DNA from: Acanthosepion esculentum
Taxonomy: Eukaryota > Mollusca > Cephalopoda > Sepiida > Sepiidae
Assembly (NCBI GenBank): GCA_964036315.1
Contig: OZ038495.1
Span: forward strand, 28,794,682 to 28,858,681
Direction: 5' to 3'
Length of the DNA stretch: 64,000 bases
This document shows, one piece after another, positions 55,841 to 64,000 of the stretch; within the stretch, counting starts at the first letter, position 1; the number at the start of each line of letters is the position of its first letter. The position numbers and the translations under genes are program-made. The notes under the pieces were generated by a model. That model saw only the letters and a program-made list of their open reading frames with translations, did no database searches and had not been told where the DNA came from.

Positions 55841-56799
55841 TAGATATAAAAATACTTACAAGTGTTTACCCACCGTTCAACCGGTGGCTGGGCATTGAGA
55901 TATTTTTTCTCTAGCACCGTCGAATGAGTTGTCAAGACTCAAAGGGTTAATGCGTATTATCGTCCTTGATGCACTTTCCGTGACGATTGTAAATATTGTA
56001 GCGAAATATGCCAATTTTAAATGGAATAATTCCTTTTTCTTTTACGTGTAAATAATTTCATTTAAAATCGTTCTTAGGTGAGGAAGGATTGATTGCGACT
56101 AAATACTTCGCCATGTTTATATATAATGGCGAACGCACTGAGCAGAAACCCAGGGAACAGTCTCTTCTAACCTCATTTCAGAAGTGTCAGTTTCAAACAG
56201 TAACCGGTATTTAGTCGTCTACATTATAATAAATTCGAGTTCGTTGAATGTTATAGCTGTATAAAACACTCGTTATGTTAATTTTCCAGTTTAAGTTACG
56301 TTTATCTGCTTGTGTAAGATTTCTTGTATAACATAATTATTCATCCATTTTATTTAATAGCTGAAAACGTCTGTAATGTTGTTAACAGATTCTAGATTTT
56401 AGTTTTATGTTTGTAAATATCTGTTCGGAGTATGCCACTGTATGACAATGGATACTAATTACTTTAATTAAAAACGAATATTTTCCCTTCTTTTTTTCCT
56501 ATGTGCTGTGAACCCTCTCAGGTGGTGGGAGATAATGATTCTCCACAACTTCCTGCAATTAGTAGCTCATAGTAAGTGTTGTCTTTTTGCTATGTCATCT
56601 AATTATATTCTGCCATCCATTCACACAATCTCGTTAAGTAGTTTATTGTTGGCTGCTTCTCAACAGTAAACCTAAGACCAGGAACAACATACGTTATACC
56701 ACAGATCATCGCAAGGACAGTGCGGCATACGAGCTCCTGGAGAAAAAAAAACAGTCTGCTTGAAGTTGGCTGATTTTAAAGCTACATACCCCTACGGCT
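55841..56799. other. Unassigned
   Basis: No element is recognised. 'TATATAATGGCGAACGC' and nearby sequence are not repeated elsewhere in the window. Confidence 0.45.
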
Positions 56800-56938
<139 letters not shown>

Positions 56939-56947
56939 CCTAAAGAG

Positions 56948-56999
56948 CCAGGTAAACCAACCTAGGTTTCACCTAAACAAATCGTCAGGGTAAAACTGG
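56948..56999 (-). ncRNA. Hammerhead ribozyme-like motif with two-part stem I
   Basis: Minus strand 5' to 3': CCAG-UUUU-ACC (56999-56989); core CUGACGA (56988-56982); U + UU-GUUUA-GG + U (stem II, G-U wobbles, 56981-56971); GAA (56970-56968); palindromic ACCUAGGU (56967-56960, stem III); U in the cleavage position (56959); GGU-UUAC-CUGG (56958-56948). Stem I therefore has a 3-bp core helix, a 4x4 internal loop and a 4-bp outer helix, the layout natural hammerheads use for loop contacts. Confidence 0.55.
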
Positions 57000-57000
57000 C

Positions 57001-57050
57001 CAGTTTTACCCTGACGATCCGTTTATGTGAAACATAGGTAGGTTTAACTG
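57001..57050 (+). ncRNA. Mirror copy of the hammerhead-like motif
   Basis: CCAG-UUUU-ACC (with 56998-57000 completing the left end); CUGACGA (57011-57017); UCCGUUUAUGU; GAA (57029-57031); ACAUAGGU (57032-57039, one mismatch in stem III); A in the cleavage position (57040); GGU-UUAA-CUG (57041-57050). Stem I keeps both helices. Stem II is weaker than in the left copy; combining the arms suggests an ancestral CC/GG stem. Confidence 0.5.
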
Positions 57051-57283
57051 TTATTTTAGGATTATATTAGGTTTGCTCTACTTCGTATATTGAGCACTTT
57101 ACGTAGTTAATTTTACTCGTTTTGGAGGATTTTTTTCTATGGACTCTGAGCTTGAACTCTGGTCGATTGTTTTCGCTTCAATTTCATGTTCTAAGTTCTT
57201 TCTTTTTTTATTCCTGATTTTTCCTTGGATATTGGTTTGTTCTTTTACAACCCGAAATATCCAAGGTTTTTCCAAGCGAGTAA

Positions 57284-57287
<4 letters not shown>

Positions 57288-57357
<70 letters not shown>

Positions 57358-57523
57358 AGAGTTGTATGTATGTTTAAAAATAGAATCAAATAAACTCGGT
57401 AACCCAATTCAACCCATAGTATCAAGAAAAAACAGCGCACTCCACAAAAACATGGCTCTAATATATATTGCTTATGTCTATGTATATATCTATTTATCTG
57501 TGTATACGTGCGAGTGTGAACAA

Positions 57524-57600
<77 letters not shown>

Positions 57601-57661
57601 CGCAAGTATACGTAAAAAGTCTCTATATTGTGTATGTGCGTGTATGTGTATATATTCATGC

Positions 57662-57701
<40 letters not shown>

Positions 57702-57721
57702 GCGCACGCACGCACGCACGC
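57288..57721. repeat. Cluster of (TA)n, (CA)n and (CACG)n tracts
   Basis: TA at 57288-57356, 57528-57598 and 57660-57685, then CA and GCAC units to 57721. The 170-bp unique piece at 57357-57527 is unassigned. The 232-residue minus-strand frame across this region is mostly translated microsatellite. Confidence 0.93.
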
Positions 57722-58110
57722 ACGAGTAATGGATAACGGCTTGGATTGAGGAATCGGAGAGCCGAGTTCGAATTCCAGCCGAATCCATTTCATTCACTTA
57801 CGTGCTAATACCCTTGGGAAAGGTGTGAATCCTCTTCTTCTCCCTCCAACTATGGGTAAATAGCAGGACAGACTGAGTTCTATAGCCTTGGATGGCAACT
57901 GGTCTAGGAGAAGGACAACTCTGAATTCAAAACCTGCGGAGGATCGTTTGGGGACCTTGTGGCATCCGTTGCACCAGGTCCCTGTATTCGTCCCTCCAAA
58001 AAGTGTGGATGGCCCTGCACAAAGCCTTCACCACTATAATCAAATCCTGTGCGGGTGTTGGGCTTTCAGTTTCTGGGAACTGAATCTGTCTGACCATCAT
58101 ACGTCGAGTT
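57722..58110 (+). mobile_element. SINE-II, long-tailed subfamily
   Basis: The head is GAGTAATGGATAACGG and GAGTTCGAATTCCAG, followed by the family body and a ~200-bp 3' part with GGGGACCTTGTGGCATCC, 'AGTGTGGATGGCCCTGC' and 'GGGCTTTCAGTTTCTGGGA'. These match the minus-strand copy at 28655-28995, defining a subfamily distinct from the 20.1 and 48.2 kb copies. Confidence 0.88.
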
Positions 58111-59065
58111 CGACGGGAGAGTCCATCATATAAGTGATATAGGCGCATGTATACAAAAAGAGGCTGTATTATGTCTACATGCCTGGTTAGGTGTGTATTT
58201 TTGTATAGAAAGTATAAGTAAATAGAATTTTGAATTTATATTGGTATTTCTGGTATGACTCTGATTATCAATACCGCCTTCTTTAACGAATCTTAACTCT
58301 TCTTTTCCCGGTCTAATGCTGCTACGCGCTCTATTCATCAGAATTGGATAATAACATTTTTTGTGTTGTTCATTAGGCTGATTGTCCGATGAAATTCGCA
58401 TGCGTTTGCACCTGGCCTCTTATGTAACGGCATCAAAAGGAACCTCGTCATATCTTCCAGTATATCACCATTGTAATTTTATCAATGCCGAAATCATCTA
58501 AAGCTGCAAGTATCTACATTACAATTTTATCTTTTCTAGTAGATTTGTTCTTGTTTACTTCGGTCAGTGTTGACTTCACCTCAGAGTTTAATATTTCTGG
58601 TCCTTCTATATTTTTGTGTTTTGCTGGTTTTCCTCTTTTGCCATGAAATCGTTCTCTGATATTTTCCTTCCATCTTTTAAGTGTTTTTCCTTAACAGCGT
58701 TCTCTCTTTTGATTTCATGAATATCGTTGTCTTTTGTACTTTTATTTCTCTTACACTTCTGCCCTGTCTCCGATGCTTCTTCTTTCTATTTCTGCACATT
58801 TTCGTTGAGGCATTCCTTTTTTTACCTGCATGCATTTGTTTTAATTTTCTCTGTATAACGTCCTATATTCTGTACCATTCAATCGCATTGTTTGCGGTCT
58901 GGTTTTTATCATATCGAGAATTTCATTTGTCATCATTTCCTTTTGTTTCTTGGCTAGTTTGGGATGATCTCATTTACTGATGCTACTAAAGTTGATCACA
59001 CTTCGAATGTCCATTCCCATTTAGTTAATTGCTATTAGCACTGTCAGTATCCATTCAAGCATCTG

Positions 59066-59352
59066 TCGTATTGCATTTTATTTACATTATTCGGACTATT
59101 GTCCTCATCTTTGTCACCATATTTATTACAACGTTTTGGCCGTTGTACGCTCCGGCCTTCTTCAGGCGGTTGGAATATCGAACTGAATCCTTTGTTTCGC
59201 TCACTGGGGTAGACTGTTCTAGTTCCACGTGCCATGTCTAATGGATGTCAGTTATCAGTTATCTCCTGGTAATTTTCCCTCTGAAAGTTCACCACTGCCT
59301 TTTATTGTATTGAACTCACACACTTTCGGTCCTGTCACTGGATCTAACTAAC
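59066..59352 (-). mobile_element. SINE-I, left arm of a head-to-head pair
   Basis: A minus-strand copy with tail at 59066-59100, CTGAAGA...GGCCAAAACG segment (59165-59130) and body. It is cut inside the tRNA head at CCAGTGACAGGACC (59340). Confidence 0.87.
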
Positions 59353-59478
59353 TGAAGAAGGCCTGAGCGTACAACGGCCGAAATGCTGTAATACATATGG
59401 CATCAAAGATGAGGACAATAGTCCGACTAATGTAAATAATGTACATAATACCTCATCTCAGAAATATAGACAGGTGTT
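59352..59478 (+). mobile_element. SINE-I, right arm, starting exactly at CTGAAGA
   Basis: The plus-strand copy begins at 59352 with CTGAAGAAGGCC, runs through CGGCCGAAATG and the GTAAATAATGTACATAATAC tail, and ends CATCTCAGAAATATAGACAG. Only the 3' ~125 bp were copied. Confidence 0.87.
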
Positions 59479-59543
59479 GCATTTTGTTGTTTTCTTGGCC
59501 ATCATCAACTTCCGTAATGTTCCTCTAAGGGTACACACGGCTA

Positions 59544-59915
59544 TAAAGCGTGTCCCTAAAATTCCTGTGCACTTTAAAAAAAATATAACTTTACTTGAAT
59601 TTTCGATAGAAATAATCTGTAAAAAATGTTATAAAGTTTAATGTACCTAGTTTTAAGTATAGCTAAAATAACTAATATGATTTCAGGCATTACTGTAGAT
59701 CAGCTGGCAAATGTTTTCCGTGAACTGCAAAATCGTATTACCCTTTGTATTGCTAATGATGGAGGACATGTGGAAACTTAAATAAAATTTCAATAAAACC
59801 TTAAAAAATATAGATTTACTTTTTTTCTAATCCATTTTACAAATCATTTCTATCGCAAATACAAATAAAGTTATAAATTTTTTAAAGTGCACACGAACTT
59901 TAAGGACACCCTGTA
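59544..59915 (+). mobile_element. Mariner/IS630-type deletion derivative
   Basis: Inverted ends (GCGTGTCCCTAAAATTCCTG and its counterpart CGAACTTTAAGGACACCCTG) are followed by shared GTGCACTTTAAAAAA and bordered by TA. The 30-codon frame at 59687-59782 reads 'GITVDQLANVFRELQNRITL' then 'CIANDGGHVET' and stops, the C-terminal signature of transposases whose elements end in CAGGGTGTCC. The rest of the transposase is deleted, leaving ~370 bp. Confidence 0.85.
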
Positions 59916-60535
59916 TATTTGACTGTGTTAAACTGCACATTCGAAGCTCTCACTGATCGTTATGTAGTCGACTTCATTAATCTTTCTGTACCTGGGTTTT
60001 TCAGTATTCATAAACGTTTTGTGTGCTCATGGAAGAAGGTGTTGGCTACGAATTGGTCGTTCACCAGGAACCATTAAACACATTTTCTCCACGTTGATTA
60101 TGATTTCCTATTTCGAATTTGCCAACAACTTCACCATCACGTCTCATTTATTAGTTGCAATCAGGTTTATCGTAATCGGTGATGATTGTAATCTACTGCG
60201 CTTTGCCCTGGGCCTTGACGTTGTCTAGTTTGCTGTAGAATTGTTCAGTTTATTATTGCGTAATCTGTACTGTCGATGCATATAGAGCTACGGTTACTAT
60301 ATTAAAAGACTTCCTTTTTATTTTAACTAAAAGAATTTCATTAGATAGTTGATAATATCCCAGAACACATTTCCTCATATATTGATCTACTATGAGTCTT
60401 ACACTACATTCATTTTCTCTCAAGCTGAATATATGACCATGTGCCTGTCACTGTCGAAATGTTCATTATTTTCTCAACTCGTTTCGTATACAACTAAAAT
60501 ACCAATATTCATTTGATTAATTTCTTGTTCACAAT

Positions 60536-61734
60536 CATTTTGTGGCGGACTTCACCACATTAATTTAACTTTAGATTAGGAAACAGGGCTAACACAGAAA
60601 AGGATAAGCAAAAGACATAAAATATGTATTTAACAAGACGTACAATATCAAACAACGATGTGAAAGAAAGCATGCATTTAAGTAAGAAAAGGTTGAAATA
60701 AACAAGAGTTGTCTCTCTTTACCTGTTATTTTAGTATTTCAAAGTTCACTGGAATAATGTTCATGAGAGTCAATTATAATGACTGTCCTTAAAAGATTTG
60801 CCGTTAGAAAAAATTATGTGAGTGTATACAAGGTATGTTGGGCATGTGAGTGGTGTGTGTGAGTGAGAAGGTTGGCGTATTGTTTCAACTGTCGTGGATT
60901 CGGTTGGAACTGAATTCTCACTAATTAGCCAAGAAAAATTCTTGCTTAAATAAGTGACTACATGCTCCAGATCGCTGCGCGGGAAGAATTATTCTTCACG
61001 TGCAAACGATCTGATTGGTTGGCATAGACCAATCAGCGAGCGAGCTTTGGGCAGACTTAAGAAAGTCTCTGTGATCTCTTTCTCCCAAAAGTGCACAAAA
61101 CTGACTACATAAAAATTGAGCGATTACAAAATTGTCGCATTGCTGCGATTTTTAAATTGTCTGTAATAACGTAGTGGTGATTAATTAACCAATGGATGCT
61201 TGGCGTTGTATGTGATTTGTATTTTTATATGTATGTATGTATGTATGTATGAGCGCAATAGACTCGCACAATTTAATCTACTGACGTTCGATATCGCCGA
61301 AGATAATTTTTGCTTGAAGCGAACAGCCACCGGATGATCAAACGGCCCCTACCGCTTATGCCTTTACTTACCATATGAGCGATCAGTTCTAAGTATCCTG
61401 ATTCCCTTCACGTCATTTTTCTTTGTAGGATTTTGGCGAAAGAGAGGTGGATGACGATTACGGGACACTTGTTGCGTATATCCCTCTTTACCAGGGAAGG
61501 ATTTATTCCAATTGACTTACCCATCTTCACGCTGTTATCTCTGATAATACTATCGTTGATAGCCATGAATGAGCATCGGATTTATAGTGTAGAGTTTTCG
61601 GGTTGCAGTCTCCACTATAATTCTATTGAGACTCATCAAGACATCATCCGCGCTTTGACATTTTTCATGCCAAAAGTCTTCTAACAACCACACACTTCGT
61701 TCGGGATCCAGCTTAGTCACAAACATAGATTTAA
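60536..61734. other. Unassigned; possible LTR-like start at 60541
   Basis: TGTGGCGGACTTCACCACA at 60541 sits right at the end of LINE homology. The following ~560 bp contain two inverted CCAATC/GATTGG sites (61013-61035) and GC-richer sequence, features sometimes seen in LTRs. No second end or duplication is found. A short TATG microsatellite is at 61227-61252. The 83-residue frame at 61433-61684 is unassigned. Confidence 0.35.
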
Positions 61735-61735
61735 G

Positions 61736-61798
<63 letters not shown>
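61735..61798. repeat. (TA)n microsatellite
   Basis: Pure TA of about 60 bp. Confidence 0.97.
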
Positions 61799-61801
<3 letters not shown>

Positions 61802-62040
61802 GTATTTAGGCAGCAATCCTTCTTTTAAGCACATTTCATTAAAAACGACTGACAAGGTGCTTTTATTTAGTTTTTTATATAATTTCTCGTGCGATATAAT
61901 AATGTTTTTCTTTTCAGAGGATAAATTATATAAAAACTGTCCGAATGTTCTTTTTATCCGAGCGCTTTCGGCTATACATTTAGCCATTTTCAAGGATTAT
62001 ATTTCAACTGTTAGAATTAGAAATAGAAATAGTTTGTTAT
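61799..62040 (-). mobile_element. PLE 3'-terminal segment with N-terminal ORF start
   Basis: The minus-strand frame 61993-61799 reads 'MKMAKCIAESARIKRTFGQF', 'KLYKKLNKSTLSVVFNEMCL', 'KEGLLPKYTN' and passes into TA. It matches 8340-8582 codon for codon and the foldback at 29341-29650. The start codon context overlaps the hammerhead-like motif. Confidence 0.65.
61956..61997 (-). ncRNA. Hammerhead-like motif, U3-A8 variant with intact stem I
   Basis: AUCC (61997-61994); core UUGAAAA (61993-61987); stem II U + GGCUA-AAUGUA-UAGCC (61986-61970); GAA (61969-61967); stem III AGCGCU, self-complementary (61966-61961); C in the cleavage position (61960); GGAU (61959-61956), pairing fully with AUCC. U3-A8 replaces C3-G8. 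This is the cleanest copy of its group. Confidence 0.58.
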
Positions 62041-62085
62041 ATGTATGTTTATAAAGTGATTCATTTTTTTGTTTCAAAACACGGT

Positions 62086-62086
<1 letters not shown>

Positions 62087-62161
<75 letters not shown>
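62087..62161. repeat. (TA)n microsatellite
   Basis: Pure TA of about 75 bp. Confidence 0.97.
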
Positions 62162-62163
<2 letters not shown>

Positions 62164-62224
62164 AGTTTCAAATTAGCTAAAGTTCTGAACAAAATTAAAA
62201 GTAAATTCAAAGTAACTTGTTACC

Positions 62225-62610
62225 ATTTTTTACCATCCTGGGTATAACGATAAACTACATCCGCGTCCTGGGCAAGACAATAAACTACGTCCAACAGCAA
62301 GGCCTCTGATCAAGAGGTTTTGAGGAGTGTGGAACCAGCTCTTAATTGCTGGTGTTCCCTGATCCACCCTGGCCCAGGGTGGAAGCACCTGTTAGGGGGT
62401 CCCAGCTATGGGCAAATAGTTAACCCCAAAACTTGAGTCAAAACACTATGAAAGTGTAAAAAATTGATTATAATACCAGAAATACTTCTTTAAAAAAAAA
62501 TTACTAGCAATACATTTTTGAAGAAAAAAAAAATTCCCCAAAATAGATTTATGAAGGAAAAAATTATTACCAGCAACAAAAGTTTTGTCGGCATTAAATA
62601 ACGCATTGGG
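62225..62610 (-). repeat. Second copy of the 36-37.6 kb minisatellite element
   Basis: The reverse complement shares 'GAGTGTGGAACCAGCTCTTA', 'AACAGCAAGGCCTCTGATCA' and 'CACTATGAAAGTGTAAAAA' with 37530-37645. Three or four diverged repeat units follow at 62470-62590 (TTACTAGCAATACATTTTT). It also holds ~110 bp absent from the other copy (CCCTGGCCCAGGGTGGAAGC to CAGCTATGGGCAAATAG), whose last words resemble the SINE-II body. Confidence 0.82.
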
Positions 62611-64000
62611 GTTGATATGCCGTAAAACGAAACAAAACAAAACCATTTTTTATAGTGAGAGAAAAAATATCCATTATTCAGATTAGATGCATTAGACACT
62701 GGTTTAAAGAAAATTAATTTAAAAATTAATTTAATTTAAAAGGTTCGTATGTTTCTATCTCATCATCGGTGGGTTGGGAGTGATGTGATGTTACCTCGAC
62801 AAATGCAAATGTATAACAAAACATTACGTTACCAAGTCACTTCCACAGAAAAGAAAAAAAATCTAAGCAATTGTTTTTTAAATTCTAAACTTATGGCAGT
62901 TTTTATTAATTGAGCTCACATTTCATTATATTCGTTCGGGATGTTTCTAAGATTATAATAACGCCTATATATGCATAGATTTTGTCAAAATCTGATCAGA
63001 AGTAAATATCTCAATTACTGACTGAGAAATCAGAATTACATTATATGGAGATTGCAAGGGAGCTAGTAATAAATGGTCTTAAAAAATGTATTTTTTCATT
63101 TTGTATTAGGCTGCATGTACATGGAGTTTGTCTCTTGAAGACTATAGGATATAAAATCCTATATTTTAAGGCCAAAAAGTGAAGGACAAACCTGTAAGTG
63201 ACGTCTACAAATTGATCTTACTAAATTCAGTACATACGAATTTTTTTTACATTTCTGTACAAACAGTAAATATGTGGAACCTAATTGTATACAAGTCAGG
63301 TGATATGCTGTCTCTGATGTCCGCGCTGTTGAACTCCAAATGACCTAGAAAAAGTTCGGGACCCTGAGTATATTTCCGCGCAAAACTTGATTCGGAGCCG
63401 AGCACCGGCCAGCCATAAGACATACAAACTTTTTCCAGCAACTGTCAGCAACTAGATCTGCAGGAGAACAGTCAACGACTAGAAATCTGACGGACAGCCA
63501 GTGAACCAGGACTTGCCTTGATCAACAGCAAAGACATACGTTATGATGATGATGTGTGTGTCATCGATGATTTTTCGACACTGAAAAAAGAATCAGTGAC
63601 GAAATTAAATCCTGTTTTCCATTCACTTTGTTCACCGCATTTAAAATTACTGCTATCGCACGCAGTCAGCACTCATAGACATGTTTCATTTGAGAAAATG
63701 AAGTAAATGGTGCGTGTGTACACGCGCGTGTGCGTTCCCCAATGGCGAAGACGTTTTCCTATTCTACATCTTACCATTCCGGAGTGCATTAGGGAAAAAA
63801 TGATAGAAAATATTACATTGTATTTATAGGTTCAGAAAGCGATCCCCTGGTGGCAGTTTTTTAGTTACGAAAGTAAGTGGGGGTAAATTCCACAATATTC
63901 CCCTCCTGATGGGTAGAATTTCATTCTGCCCATAAAGTTTGTATAGGTTCGTTTTGTCCCTCGTAGGCTGAAAAGAAAGCCGGACCTCTTGGTTGTGATG
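62611..64000. other. Unassigned to the window end
   Basis: No element or gene is recognised. The 62-64 residue frames at 63247-63441 and 63518-63706 have no signature. 63710-63740 is a short GTGTGTACACGCGCGTGTGCG alternating tract. Confidence 0.45.

Larger units (their letters stand above)
58240..60535 (-). pseudogene. LINE (endonuclease plus RT), broken by later insertions
   Basis: On the minus strand from right to left: endonuclease start ('NIGILVVYET', 'DRHMVIYSA', 60530-60430); endonuclease end ('NHNQRGENVF' and, in another frame, 'RKINEVDYITISESFECAV', 60150-59935); linker ('MTNEILDMIKTR', near 58930); RT fingers ('EVKSTLTEVNKNKSTRK', 58590); and palm start ('ISSDNQPNEQHKKC', 'ILMNRARSSIRP', 58390-58310). 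The order is that of one element. A mariner-like MITE (59544-59915) and a SINE-I pair (59066-59478) sit between the two coding parts, so they landed in it later. Stops are frequent. Confidence 0.78.

Noticed and set aside
57099..57797. 232-residue ORF on the minus strand, the longest frame in the window
   Set aside because: Over half is translated TA/CA repeat joined to unrelated unique pieces. No domain is recognised in the rest.

Overview
The window reads as non-coding, repeat-saturated DNA from a large animal genome. I infer a cephalopod, most likely an octopus: long (TA)n and (TG)n tracts, tRNA-derived SINEs with strong A and B boxes, many decayed non-LTR retrotransposons, and Penelope-like elements (PLEs). 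The species call is inference only. I recognise no host protein-coding gene, rRNA or functional tRNA. Almost every long ORF is either translated microsatellite or a piece of a dead transposon.

Layout. 0.6-6 kb: a duplicated ~480-bp unit, SINE-I copies (two facing head to head), LINE scraps, a 58-bp minisatellite, and a ten-copy tRNA-like array (139-bp unit, 417-bp higher-order period). 6.6-17.5 kb: (TA)n-flanked foldbacks, PLE 3' ends, an eight-copy 111-bp array, a dead mariner and a PLE endonuclease remnant. 20-25 kb: SINE-II, LINE endonuclease and C-terminal pieces, and a mariner with a hAT-type MITE inside it. 27-36 kb: further foldbacks, a 5'-truncated PLE with a partial GIY-YIG endonuclease, LINE endonuclease/RT pieces and two Tc1-like elements. 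36-38 kb: a ~35-bp minisatellite inside a dispersed element, then a LINE. 38-50 kb: mostly unassigned AT-rich DNA with LINE fragments, a second tRNA-like array and a SINE-II. 50-58 kb: foldbacks between (TA)n blocks. 58-62.6 kb: a LINE broken up by a SINE-I pair and a mariner-like MITE, then another PLE end and a second copy of the minisatellite element.

The most interesting signal is a set of hammerhead-ribozyme-like RNAs in PLE 3' ends that abut (TA)n tracts. Several copies keep the CUGAnGA...GAA core and the A15.1-U16.1 pair. Stem I differs between copies but still pairs (ACU/AGU, AUCU/AGAU, AUCC/GGAU), and the tertiary 3-8 base pair switches from C-G to U-A. Many of these ends occur as inverted head-to-head pairs with both 3' ends pointing outward into (TA)n. 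This is what twin target-primed reverse transcription at a self-complementary target would leave. SINE-I pairs show the same topology and carry a similar CUGAAGA...GAA segment. Coordinates were read by eye; boundaries are good to a few bases where a target-site duplication is quoted and to tens of bases elsewhere.
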